A stretch of 60,924 bases of DNA from Methylotenera_A sp040387515 (GTDB lineage: Bacteria > Pseudomonadota > Gammaproteobacteria > Burkholderiales > Methylophilaceae). This document shows positions 35,157-43,366 of this stretch, in pieces. The DNA is taken from contig JAZKDP010000004.1 of the NCBI GenBank assembly GCA_040387515.1, positions 1 through 60,924 on the forward strand, read 5' to 3'. Each line of letters begins with the position of its first letter. Position 1 is the first letter of the stretch. The notes beneath the pieces were generated by a model. It ran no database searches. It was not told the DNA's origin and saw only the letters and a list, made by a program, of their open reading frames with translations. A program made the position numbers and the translations under genes.

Positions 35157-36374
35157 ATGTCAGAAAGACAACCGATTTACCTAGATTACTCTGCCACCAC
35201 ACCAGTTGACCAGCGTGTGGCAGATAAGATGATTCCGTTTATTACCGAACATTTTGGTAACCCTGCGTCACGCAGCCATCCATTTGGCTGGACTGCTGAA
35301 AAAGCAGTTGAAATTGCGCGCGAAGAAGTTGCTAAACTGGTCGGCGCAGACCCACGCGAGATCGTGTGGACATCTGGTGCAACAGAATCCAACAATCTAG
35401 CCATTAAAGGCGCGGCTAATTTTTACGCGTCAAGTAAAGGCAAACATATTTTAACGATTGCTACAGAACACAAAGCGGTGATTGATGCAGTACGTGAGCT
35501 TGAGCGCGTTGGTTTTACGGCGACTTATTTGCAGCCTGAGCCAGATGGTTTGGTAGATTTAGCTAAATTTAAAGCGGCGATTCAGCCTGACACGGTTTTA
35601 GCCAGCGTGATGTTGGTCAATAATGAAATCGGCGTGATTCAAGATATCGAAGCAATTGGCAATATCTGCCGCGAAAACGGTGTGATTTTCCACGTAGATG
35701 CTGCGCAAGCGACAGGCAAAGTAGCGATTAATTTGGAAAAATTGCCAGTAGACTTAATGAGTTTTAGTGCGCATAAAACCTACGGCCCTAAAGGTGTCGG
35801 CGCTTTATATGTACGTCGTAAACCGCGTATTCGTATTGAAGCACAAATGCATGGCGGCGGGCATGAACGCGGCATGCGTTCTGGCACATTAGCCACGCAC
35901 CAAATCGTGGGCATGGGTGAAGCGTTCCGTATTGCACGCGAAGAAATGGAATTTGAGAATGCACGTATTCGCAAATTGCGTGACAAGTTATTACATGGTT
36001 TGCAAACCATTGAAGAAACCTATGTAAATGGCGATTTAGATCATCGCATTCCGCATAATTTAAATATTAGTTTTAATTATGTAGAAGGCGAATCGCTGAT
36101 TATGGCGATTAAAGATATTGCTGTATCAAGCGGCTCTGCGTGTACTTCAGCCAGCCTTGAGCCAAGTTATGTATTGCGTGCGTTAGGCCGTAATGACGAA
36201 CTGGCGCATAGTTCAATCCGTTTCTCGATTGGGCGTTTTACCACAGAAGCAGATGTCGATTACACAATTGAGCTGCTAAAAAATAAAGTAAGTAAATTGC
36301 GTGAGTTATCACCGCTTTGGGATATGTTCAAAGATGGTATTGATATATCTAAGGTTCAGTGGGCTGCGCATTAA
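35157..36374 (+). CDS. iscS: Cysteine desulfurase IscS
   Basis: A 405-residue group I desulfurase, main sulfur donor for Fe-S assembly and tRNA thiolation. IYLDYSATTPVDQRV opens it; SFSAHKTYGPKGVGALY holds the PLP lysine, VSSGSACTSASLEPSYVLRALG the persulfide cysteine, and SPLWDMFKDGIDISKVQW is the conserved IscS tail that contacts IscU. GAGAGAGTAACTAA before the ATG is the ribosome site. Followed by iscU. Confidence 0.97.
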   Translation: MSERQPIYLDYSATTPVDQRVADKMIPFITEHFGNPASRSHPFGWTAEKAVEIAREEVAKLVGADPREIVWTSGATESNNLAIKGAANFYASSKGKHILTIATEHKAVIDAVRELERVGFTATYLQPEPDGLVDLAKFKAAIQPDTVLASVMLVNNEIGVIQDIEAIGNICRENGVIFHVDAAQATGKVAINLEKLPVDLMSFSAHKTYGPKGVGALYVRRKPRIRIEAQMHGGGHERGMRSGTLATHQIVGMGEAFRIAREEMEFENARIRKLRDKLLHGLQTIEETYVNGDLDHRIPHNLNISFNYVEGESLIMAIKDIAVSSGSACTSASLEPSYVLRALGRNDELAHSSIRFSIGRFTTEADVDYTIELLKNKVSKLRELSPLWDMFKDGIDISKVQWAAH

Positions 36375-36460
36375 ATAATTTATTAGAATTTAATTAAAAA
36401 TTAAACATAATTGAAGTTTTAACATTTGAAATATTTTCAAATGTATAAAGGAGATACACC

Positions 36461-36856
36461 ATGGCATATTCAGACAAAGTTTTAGACCATTATGAAAACC
36501 CACGTAACGTGGGCAGTTTAGATAAAAACGACCCGAATGTCGGTACCGGCATGGTCGGCGCGCCTGCTTGCGGCGACGTGATGAAATTGATGATTAAGGT
36601 AAATGATAGCGGCATTATTGAAGATGCTAAATTCAAAACCTATGGTTGCGGTTCTGCAATCGCTTCTAGCTCATTGGTAACAGAATGGTTAAAAGGCAAA
36701 ACCATTGATGAAGCTTATGCGATTAAAAATTCTGCCATTGCTGAAGAATTGGCTTTGCCACCGGTAAAAATCCATTGCTCTGTATTAGCTGAAGATGCGA
36801 TTAAGGCTGCTGTGGCAGATATCAAAGCTAAACAATTGGCTAAAGAAACCGTTTAA
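36461..36856 (+). CDS. iscU: Fe-S cluster scaffold IscU
   Basis: A 131-residue scaffold. The three ligand cysteines are Cys37 (GAPACGDV), TYGCGSAIA and KIHCSVLAED, and LPPVK just before the third is the HscA-binding motif. It takes sulfur from IscS and iron to build 2Fe-2S clusters. AAGGAG precedes the ATG. It lies 3 bp before iscA. Confidence 0.97.
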   Translation: MAYSDKVLDHYENPRNVGSLDKNDPNVGTGMVGAPACGDVMKLMIKVNDSGIIEDAKFKTYGCGSAIASSSLVTEWLKGKTIDEAYAIKNSAIAEELALPPVKIHCSVLAEDAIKAAVADIKAKQLAKETV

Positions 36857-36859
36857 CTT

Positions 36860-37183
36860 ATGGCAATTACTTTAACGGAAACCGCGGCAAACCGTGTAGA
36901 AAAATTCCTTGTCAATCGTGGCAAAGGCGTTGGTCTTCGCTTGGGCGTTAAGACCACAGGCTGTTCTGGCATGGCTTACACTTTAGAGTTTGTGGATGAC
37001 TTAAATGGTGAAGACACCACATTTGAAAGCCATGGCGTTAAAATTATTGTTGACCCAAAAAGCCTTGTCTATATTGATGGCACAGAATTAGATTTCACCA
37101 AAGAAGGCTTGAACGAAGGATTTAAGTTCAACAACCCAAACGTGAAAGATGAGTGCGGCTGCGGCGAAAGTTTTACCGTTTGA
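36860..37183 (+). CDS. iscA: A-type Fe-S carrier IscA
   Basis: A 107-residue A-type carrier with the three conserved cysteines in KTTGCSGMAYTLEF and DECGCGESF. It passes clusters (notably 4Fe-4S) to target enzymes. It starts 3 bp after iscU; hscB follows 14 bp after its stop. Confidence 0.95.
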   Translation: MAITLTETAANRVEKFLVNRGKGVGLRLGVKTTGCSGMAYTLEFVDDLNGEDTTFESHGVKIIVDPKSLVYIDGTELDFTKEGLNEGFKFNNPNVKDECGCGESFTV

Positions 37184-37197
37184 CTCAAAGCAGCGTG

Positions 37198-37731
37198 ATG
37201 CAAAATAATGCAAAGCAAAGTTATTTTGAGTTGTTCGAGCTGAAACCTGTGTTCAATATTGATCTAGCCACATTAGAAAGCCATTACCGCAAGATACAAT
37301 CAGAGTCGCATCCAGATAGATTTGTGAATGCAGCACCAAGTGAAAAACTGAAATCCATGCAATTAGCCACACTGGCAAACGAGGCTTATCAAACACTCAA
37401 GAAACCTGCATCGCGTGCTAAATATTTATTAGAGTTGCAAGGTATTGAAGCCGTTAGTGAAACCAATACCGCGATGCCTGCTGATTTTTTGATGCAACAA
37501 ATGGAATGGCGTGAGACTTTAGAAGATGCAAAAGCCGCTAAAGATATTACTGTAATAGATAATTTACTCAATGAAATTCAGCAAGAGACAAAATCGTTAA
37601 ATACAGAATTGGTTTCTTTGATTGATGTGAAACAGGATTACGCAACTGCAACTGACGCAACACGCAAACTGATATTTATCGACAAAGTTTGTGCCGATAT
37701 TAATAAAGTAATTGAACAAATAGAGAACTAG
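37198..37731 (+). CDS. hscB: Fe-S co-chaperone HscB
   Basis: A J-domain protein of about 177 residues that brings IscU to HscA and stimulates its ATPase. The J domain carries the HPD signature in YRKIQSESHPDRFV, and the helical C domain (DFLMQQMEWRETLEDAKAA) binds IscU. A longer frame from 37153 would overlap iscA; ATG at 37198 gives the normal length, so I use it. hscA begins 4 bp later. Confidence 0.94.
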   Translation: MQNNAKQSYFELFELKPVFNIDLATLESHYRKIQSESHPDRFVNAAPSEKLKSMQLATLANEAYQTLKKPASRAKYLLELQGIEAVSETNTAMPADFLMQQMEWRETLEDAKAAKDITVIDNLLNEIQQETKSLNTELVSLIDVKQDYATATDATRKLIFIDKVCADINKVIEQIEN

Positions 37732-37735
37732 TTAG

Positions 37736-39613
37736 ATGGCATTGTTGCAAATCTCCGAACCTGGCATGAGTGCCGCACCGCATCAGCATCGATTGGCTGT
37801 CGGTATTGATTTAGGTACAACCAACTCGTTGGTTGCCACCGTACGTAGCGGCTTAAGCAGCGTGTTACCAGATGAACATGGTCACACCCTCTTACCTTCA
37901 GTCGTGCACTACTCTGCTGAGAATATTGTAGAGGTGGGTTTTGATGCGCAGAAAAAGCAAAATCAAGATCCGCACAATACCATCGTTTCTGCAAAACGCT
38001 TTATGGGACGCGGTTTAAAAGACATTGATGCATCCCAATTACCTTACAAGTTTATAGAAGTGACTGGTGCGCCTCAAACAGCCATGCTGCAAATTGAAAC
38101 GCGTGCTGGTGTTAAAAGCCCAGTAGAAATTTCTGCTGAAATTTTAAAAGCATTAAAAGCGCGTGCAGAAACAGCTTTGGGCGGTGAATTAGTTGGCGCG
38201 GTGATTACTGTCCCCGCCTATTTTGATGATGCGCAACGCCAAGCGACTAAAGATGCCGCACGGCTAGCAGGCTTAAATGTATTACGTTTGCTGAATGAGC
38301 CAACTGCCGCTGCAGTGGCGTACGGTTTAGATAACGCCAGCGAAGGTACGTATGTTATCTACGATTTAGGCGGCGGCACATTTGATATTTCTATACTCAA
38401 GCTGACTAAAGGCGTATTTGAAGTATTAGCCACCAATGGCGACTCTGCATTGGGTGGCGATGACTTTGACCAACGCATCTTCTGTTGGATTTTAGAAACA
38501 GCTAAACTTTCCCCGCGCAATGCGCAAGACACACGCCTTTTATTAAGCAAAGCGCGTGAAGCCAAAGAGTGGCTAACCGAACATGCAGAAGCGAATATAA
38601 GCTGCATGTTAAGTGATGGTGAATTTGTCGACTTAACCCTCAGCACAAACGAATTTATTGCGCTAACTTGCAACTTGGTACAAAAAACATTAAGCCCTAC
38701 TCGTAAAGCCATGCGTGATGCGGAATTAACGATTGAAGACATTAACGGCATTGTGATGGTTGGTGGCGCGACCAGAATGCCGCAGATACGTAAAACAGTA
38801 GCTGAATATTTTAAACAAGCGCCATTGACCAATTTAGATCCCGATAAAGTGGTCGCACTGGGTGCGGCGATTCAAGCAAACATTTTAGCTGGCAATAAAA
38901 GCGATGCAGATTTATTGTTGCTAGATGTAATCCCGCTTTCGTTAGGCTTAGAAACCTTTGGTGGCTTGGCCGAAAAAGTCATTCATCGCAACAGCACCTT
39001 ACCAGTGGCGCGCGCGCAAGAATTTACGACTTATAAAGATGGCCAAACGGCGATGAGCATTCATGTGGTGCAAGGTGAGCGTGAATTAGTCAGCGACTGT
39101 CGTTCATTGGCACGTTTTGAGCTGCGAGGCATTCCGCCCATGGTGGCTGGCTCAGCAAGGATTCGTGTGACTTTTACTGTAGATGCAGATGGTTTATTAT
39201 CGGTTTCAGCACGCGAAACAACCAGCAATGTAGAGGCAAATATCACGGTTAAACCTTCTTATGGTTTAAGTGAAGATGAAATAACCAACATGCTTAAAGC
39301 CTCATTTAATAGTGCAGAAGCCGACAAAAAAGCCCGCATGCTAGCTGAAGCGAGAGTTGATGCAGGTGCGATTATTGAAGCGGTTACTGCGGCACTAGCC
39401 GCAGATAGTGCGCTAATTAGCTTAAAAGAAAAACAGGCGATTGAAGCTAAAATGCAACGCCTACAAACAATTGCATCTGCAGATGATGCCGATGCAATTA
39501 ATCAAGCAGTTGAAGCACTTAACCACGCAACGGAAGCATTTGCCGCAGCGCGTATGGATGTTTCTGTTAAACGTGCCTTGAGTGGTAAAGAGTTAAACTC
39601 CTTGGATTTATGA
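37736..39613 (+). CDS. hscA: Fe-S chaperone HscA (Hsp70 family)
   Basis: A 625-residue Hsp70 specialised for IscU. The ATPase domain shows VGIDLGTTNSLVATV, VPAYFDDAQRQATKDAA, LLNEPTAAAVAYGLD and YDLGGGTFDISIL; the substrate domain begins near residue 390 (VIPLSLGLETFGG). It uses ATP to release the cluster from IscU, recognising LPPVK. Normal length, in the standard hscB-hscA-fdx order. Confidence 0.97.
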   Translation: MALLQISEPGMSAAPHQHRLAVGIDLGTTNSLVATVRSGLSSVLPDEHGHTLLPSVVHYSAENIVEVGFDAQKKQNQDPHNTIVSAKRFMGRGLKDIDASQLPYKFIEVTGAPQTAMLQIETRAGVKSPVEISAEILKALKARAETALGGELVGAVITVPAYFDDAQRQATKDAARLAGLNVLRLLNEPTAAAVAYGLDNASEGTYVIYDLGGGTFDISILKLTKGVFEVLATNGDSALGGDDFDQRIFCWILETAKLSPRNAQDTRLLLSKAREAKEWLTEHAEANISCMLSDGEFVDLTLSTNEFIALTCNLVQKTLSPTRKAMRDAELTIEDINGIVMVGGATRMPQIRKTVAEYFKQAPLTNLDPDKVVALGAAIQANILAGNKSDADLLLLDVIPLSLGLETFGGLAEKVIHRNSTLPVARAQEFTTYKDGQTAMSIHVVQGERELVSDCRSLARFELRGIPPMVAGSARIRVTFTVDADGLLSVSARETTSNVEANITVKPSYGLSEDEITNMLKASFNSAEADKKARMLAEARVDAGAIIEAVTAALAADSALISLKEKQAIEAKMQRLQTIASADDADAINQAVEALNHATEAFAAARMDVSVKRALSGKELNSLDL

Positions 39614-39713
39614 ATTAGACTTAATAAACAAGTTTTACTTAATATTTAAACCCGTATTCAAACTGGATTTACACTGAAATTAGTCTGAAACAACACGAAA
39701 TTACAAACAAACT

Positions 39714-40055
39714 ATGCCACAAATTATCGTACTACCACACGCTGAACTCTGCCCAAAAGGCGCTTCTATTGAAGCCAAAACAGGCGATTCAATCTGCGAA
39801 ACATTACTCAGAAATGAAATTGATATCGATCACGCTTGCGATATGGCTTGTGCCTGCACAACTTGCCATGTGATTGTTCGTGAAGGCTTTAAAACCATGG
39901 AAGCCTCAGACGACATGGAAGATGATTTATTAGACAAAGCCTGGGGCTTAGAGCCGAATTCGCGCTTATCTTGCCAAGCCCTCATTGGTACTGAGGACTT
40001 GGTTGTAGAAATTCCCAAATACAGCATCAATATGGCAAAAGAAGGTCATCGATAA
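39714..40055 (+). CDS. fdx: Isc-type 2Fe-2S ferredoxin
   Basis: A 113-residue adrenodoxin-like ferredoxin. The ligand cysteines lie in HACDMACACTTCHVIV and LSCQALIG. It gives electrons to cluster assembly on IscU. It ends the operon; a strong terminator follows and no iscX gene is present between, unlike E. coli. Confidence 0.95.
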   Translation: MPQIIVLPHAELCPKGASIEAKTGDSICETLLRNEIDIDHACDMACACTTCHVIVREGFKTMEASDDMEDDLLDKAWGLEPNSRLSCQALIGTEDLVVEIPKYSINMAKEGHR

Positions 40056-40073
40056 TCTAGTTTTGCTTCTTAT

Positions 40074-40101
40074 AAAAAAACCGCCAAATGGCGGTTTTTT
40101 T
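40074..40101 (+). terminator. Bidirectional terminator between fdx and carbonic anhydrase
   Basis: AAAAAAACCGCC, AAAT, GGCGGTTTTTTT: a perfect 12-bp stem with a 4-base loop, 19 bp after the fdx stop and 24 bp from the carbonic anhydrase stop on the other strand. The T-runs on both strands let it serve both genes. Confidence 0.93.
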
Positions 40102-40124
40102 AAATCCAAATATCAAGAGGCATA

Positions 40125-40769
40125 TTAAGAAACAAAAGTATCTTCTAAGAAATTTACTTTGCCAGTATTCAAGTCATACATACCGCCAATAATACCAACC
40201 TGATGCTTTTCCAGCATTTCATCCACAATGTCACTTAAGCGAATAATCGTGTCAATTTGATAGCGCACATTCAGTTCATTAATTTTCTCAACGAAATCAG
40301 GATTTTTAGAAGTGCGATCCTCTGGGTTTGTGATTGTTTTTTCATGTCGAATGGCTGGTTTAATCATATTGATAATTTCACCGATGTGGCCATCTTTAAA
40401 ATCATCACAAGCCGCCTTTACCGCACCACAACTACTATGACCCATCACCACAATCAGTTTGCTGTCCAAATACTTGCTACTAAACTCCAAAGAACCAATC
40501 GCTTTATCTGAAGCAATACCACCAGCCAAACGCACACTGAAAATATCCCCCAAGGCTTGATCAAACAACAACTCGACTGGCGCGCGCGAATCGCTACAAC
40601 TTAAAAAAGAAGCAAAAGGATGCTGCTTATCCCTAACTATCTGCACCAGAGTTTGCATATCTTTATTGGCAATATAGTTATTTACAAAACGCTCGTTACC
40701 TTCGACTAGAATATCCAAAGCTTCTTGTGGTGTCATTTTGTCACGGTTTAATAAAGGGTGTTTATACAT
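40125..40769 (-). CDS. can: Beta-class carbonic anhydrase
   Basis: A 214-residue zinc enzyme interconverting CO2 and bicarbonate. Zinc ligands are Cys58 in SCSDSRAP (with the Asp-Arg dyad) and the His and Cys of VVMGHSSCGAV; VRLAGGIASDKAIGSLEF is typical. It lies 73 bp after a SulP transporter on the same strand, so the two probably supply bicarbonate for carboxylations. AGAGAGTAATT before the ATG is the ribosome site. The gene symbol is by family. Confidence 0.92.
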   Translation of the reverse strand: MYKHPLLNRDKMTPQEALDILVEGNERFVNNYIANKDMQTLVQIVRDKQHPFASFLSCSDSRAPVELLFDQALGDIFSVRLAGGIASDKAIGSLEFSSKYLDSKLIVVMGHSSCGAVKAACDDFKDGHIGEIINMIKPAIRHEKTITNPEDRTSKNPDFVEKINELNVRYQIDTIIRLSDIVDEMLEKHQVGIIGGMYDLNTGKVNFLEDTFVS

Positions 40770-40842
40770 AAATTACTCTCTCTTTTTACTAAAACTTTTT
40801 AACTAAAATTTAGTGTTAACTTTTTCAATTTAAAATCTATAA

Positions 40843-42420
40843 CTAAGATTTGGGCGGCACAAAATCAATTGTTTCAACCGTAATGTTTTTTAGCTTTGCG
40901 TGCAGTTGATAATCTCGGATAAATTCGCTTACGTCATAATCAATTGCTTTATTGTTACTACAATCAATAATCACTTTTGAATTTTTTGGAATAGCTTCTA
41001 ACACTTTAACGATACTGGCTTTATTAAAAAATGACACGTCTTCAGCCAGTACTAAATGATGGATAACCTTATCATCCTCTGTGGTTGTCACGTCATCCAT
41101 GTAATGTGAGTTGCGATAACTATGGTGTAGAGTAAATAGAATTGCCACTGCCAAGCCAATCCCAATACCAGTTAATAAATCAGTCAGAATAATCGCTATA
41201 ACTGTAATGACGAATGGGAAAAACTGCTCCCAACCTAAGTCAAACATTTGCTTGAAAAGGCTAGGTTTAGCTAATTTATATCCAACCATTAATAAAATTG
41301 CTGCCAAGCTTGCAAGCGGAATCATATTCAAAAATTCAGCAATCGTAACAGCACTAATCAGCATAAATACGCCGTGTAAAATACCCGATAATTTAGTTTT
41401 TGCGCCGAATGAGATGTTGGCAGAACTACGTACAATCACTTGAGTAACTGGTAAGCCGCCAATTAAGCCGGAAATAATATTGCCAATACCTTGCGCTTTC
41501 AGCTCTCGATTGGTGGGTGTCACACGCTTAAGTGGATCCAGCTTATCTGCCGCTTCTACGCATAGCAACGTTTCCAAGCTGGCAATAATAGCCATCACTA
41601 TCGCAATTTTAATAATCTCAGGATTAGACCATTGTGAGAAATCAGGATAAGTAAATAGCTTAACAAAACCACCAAGACCGTCGGCCACAGGTAGTTCAAC
41701 CAGTTGATTTGGTTGTAATGACAAACCAAGAAAACCTTTTAAATAGAGGTAGTTAAATACAATACCCATCAACACAACCACAATCGGGCCTTGTAGTATT
41801 TGAAAGAAACGATGCCTTTTAAGCAAAACTGTATCCCAAAAAATCAAAACTGCCAGCGACACGAATGCAATTAATGATGCACCTGGCGTTAGCAATTCCC
41901 AAGCACTCATCAATGAGGTAAATGTATTTTCGCCGTCAAGCTGCGAAAATGATTCGTCTCCTGGAAAGTCTGGGCTGTAACCTAGCGCATGCGGAATTTG
42001 CTTTAGGATAATCAGCAAACCAATACCCGTTAACATCCCTTTAATCACCGATGAAGGCACAAAGTAAGCAATAAAGCCTGCCTTAAAGTAACCCAACAGA
42101 AACTGTATAACACCAGCCAAAACGACGGCTAACAAGAAAGCTTCAAATGACCCTAAAGTTGCAATTGCCGTTAGTACGATTACCGCCAACCCAGCCGCTG
42201 GACCACTTACACCTAATTGCGAACCACTAAACATACCAACGACAATACCACCGACAATTCCTGCAATTACGCCTGAAAACAAGGGGGCTCCGGAGGCTAA
42301 TGCGATACCTAAACATAGCGGCAGTGCTACAAAGAATACGACAATACTGGCTGGGAAATCGCTATTAAATTCTTTAAAAAAACTAGAAAACTTCGATTGT
42401 TGTGATTGGTTTACTGCCAT
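40843..42420 (-). CDS. SulP-family anion transporter (likely bicarbonate)
   Basis: A 525-residue SulP/SLC26 protein with 10-14 membrane segments (ASIVVFFVALPLCLGIALASG, GLIGGLPVTQVIVRSSANI) and a C-terminal STAS domain (VIHHLVLAEDVSFFNKASIVKVLEAIPKNSKVIIDCSNN). SulP proteins carry sulfate, bicarbonate or dicarboxylates. Coupling to carbonic anhydrase suggests bicarbonate uptake of the BicA kind, but sulfate cannot be excluded from sequence. Probable promoter and palindrome lie just upstream. Confidence 0.9.
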   Translation of the reverse strand: MAVNQSQQSKFSSFFKEFNSDFPASIVVFFVALPLCLGIALASGAPLFSGVIAGIVGGIVVGMFSGSQLGVSGPAAGLAVIVLTAIATLGSFEAFLLAVVLAGVIQFLLGYFKAGFIAYFVPSSVIKGMLTGIGLLIILKQIPHALGYSPDFPGDESFSQLDGENTFTSLMSAWELLTPGASLIAFVSLAVLIFWDTVLLKRHRFFQILQGPIVVVLMGIVFNYLYLKGFLGLSLQPNQLVELPVADGLGGFVKLFTYPDFSQWSNPEIIKIAIVMAIIASLETLLCVEAADKLDPLKRVTPTNRELKAQGIGNIISGLIGGLPVTQVIVRSSANISFGAKTKLSGILHGVFMLISAVTIAEFLNMIPLASLAAILLMVGYKLAKPSLFKQMFDLGWEQFFPFVITVIAIILTDLLTGIGIGLAVAILFTLHHSYRNSHYMDDVTTTEDDKVIHHLVLAEDVSFFNKASIVKVLEAIPKNSKVIIDCSNNKAIDYDVSEFIRDYQLHAKLKNITVETIDFVPPKS

Positions 42421-42473
42421 TTATTCTTATCCTAAAACATTGAAATTAAAAGAAAATTATAGAAAAATCATCA

Positions 42474-42499
42474 CTATCATTAATGATAGCCATATTATA
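42474..42499 (-). promoter_or_regulatory. Candidate promoter and 16-bp palindrome before the SulP gene
   Basis: CTATCATTAATGATAG (42474-42489) is a perfect palindrome. On the minus strand a TATAAT hexamer sits at 42499-42494, so the palindrome would cover the transcription start of the SulP-carbonic anhydrase operon, as a repressor operator would. No good -35 is visible, and another TATAAT lies at 42461-42456. The regulator is unknown. Confidence 0.5.
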
Positions 42500-42566
42500 G
42501 AGTCTGACTATTAAAACTTAGTTTCTAATTTATGACACTTTAATATTTCTTCGTAAAAATACAAAC

Positions 42567-42595
42567 GCACAAAGGTGGCATTACCACCCTTGTGC
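42567..42595 (-). terminator. Terminator of the RPY-motif gene pair
   Basis: GCACAAAGGTGG and CCACCCTTGTGC form a 12-bp stem with one mismatch and a 5-base loop. On the minus strand it is followed by GTTTGTATTTTT. It lies 58 bp after the second RPY gene, so it ends that operon. Confidence 0.7.
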
Positions 42596-42653
42596 TATTT
42601 TATAACCTGTATGACATCGATAATAATATGAAACGATATTGTCTTTCCATCGT

Positions 42654-42932
42654 TTAATTAGCTTCCATGTAGGGCCGCTGTCCTAACATTCGGATGCGCA
42701 GTTGCTGGTATTTTGTTGGGCCAACTTTCTTTTCATCCGCTTCTTTAGTTACCAGCGTTGCACCATCCCAGTTATCCGTTTTATTGGCACTTGAATCACT
42801 GGGCGCTTCTTGATATGGGCGTTTTGACAAGTTTTGGTTGATGACATTATTAGCTTTATCATCTCCAGCTTGAACAACGCCAGTTGTTAAGAGTATGGCT
42901 GTCGCCAACCCTATAAGACTTATGCTTTTCAT
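42654..42932 (-). CDS. Small exported protein with repeated RPY motif (paralogue 2)
   Basis: A 92-residue protein starting MKSISLIGLATAILLTTG with a signal peptide ending VQA-GDD. The mature 70 or so residues hold NQNLSKRPYQEA near the N terminus, WDGATLVTKE in the middle and GQRPYMEAN at the C terminus. No cysteines, no membrane segment, charged and probably disordered. AGGAG six bases before the second ATG chooses the start at 42932 over 42938. It follows its paralogue by about 20 bp. I recognise no named family; periplasmic location is inferred from the signal peptide. Confidence 0.83.
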   Translation of the reverse strand: MKSISLIGLATAILLTTGVVQAGDDKANNVINQNLSKRPYQEAPSDSSANKTDNWDGATLVTKEADEKKVGPTKYQQLRIRMLGQRPYMEAN

Positions 42933-42957
42933 TATCATCTCCTGGTTAACCCTGATA

Positions 42958-43230
42958 TTAATATGGGCGTTTTGACAACTGATTCATGCGCATCACTTGT
43001 TGATGTTTATTCGCTGTGATTTCATCTTCGCTTAACTCACCACGTACTAAAGTCGCACCTTCAAATTCATTTGCTTTTTGATAAGCACTATCTGGCACTG
43101 GTTGGTAATATGGGCGTTTCGATAAATTTTGGTTATGTACATTTTTTGTGTACGTATCTTCAGCATTTACTGCGCCTGATACTATTAAAGCTGCTGCTGA
43201 AACAATCACTGCTAAATTTAAACTTTTCAT
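42958..43230 (-). CDS. Small exported protein with repeated RPY motif (paralogue 1)
   Basis: A 90-residue protein starting MKSLNLAVIVSAAALIVSG, signal peptide ending VNA-EDT. It shares with its neighbour NQNLSKRPY, then F/W-E/D-GATLV, then a QQ-x-x-R segment, and ends exactly in QLSKRPY. The in-frame ATG at 43239 touches the AAGGA ribosome site, so 43230 is chosen. First gene of the pair, divergent from a LuxR-type regulator. Function unknown. Confidence 0.83.
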   Translation of the reverse strand: MKSLNLAVIVSAAALIVSGAVNAEDTYTKNVHNQNLSKRPYYQPVPDSAYQKANEFEGATLVRGELSEDEITANKHQQVMRMNQLSKRPY

Positions 43231-43327
43231 TTTTCTCATCCTTTTAATTAAGTTACTGTTATTCGGTTCGGGTTATCTACTGCTTCTCCGATGAAACGCA
43301 TTATGAATGGTGTGAGTAAAGTAAAAA

Positions 43328-43357
43328 TCTACCAAAATAGGTAGAACGGTATATACT
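43328..43357 (+). promoter_or_regulatory. Palindromic operator and -10 of the LuxR-type regulator gene
   Basis: TCTACC, AAAATA, GGTAGA (43328-43345) is a perfect 6-6-6 palindrome resembling binding sites of LuxR/NarL-type regulators. TATACT (43352-43357) is a good -10. The -35 position falls inside the palindrome and does not match TTGACA, as at promoters needing an activator. Transcription would start about 43364, three bases before the ATG. Confidence 0.55.
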
Positions 43358-43366
43358 ACTTGGCAT

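Noticed and set aside
39614..40073. iscX gene after fdx
   Set aside because: Only an fdx frame and a terminator are present; no IscX-like sequence is seen here.
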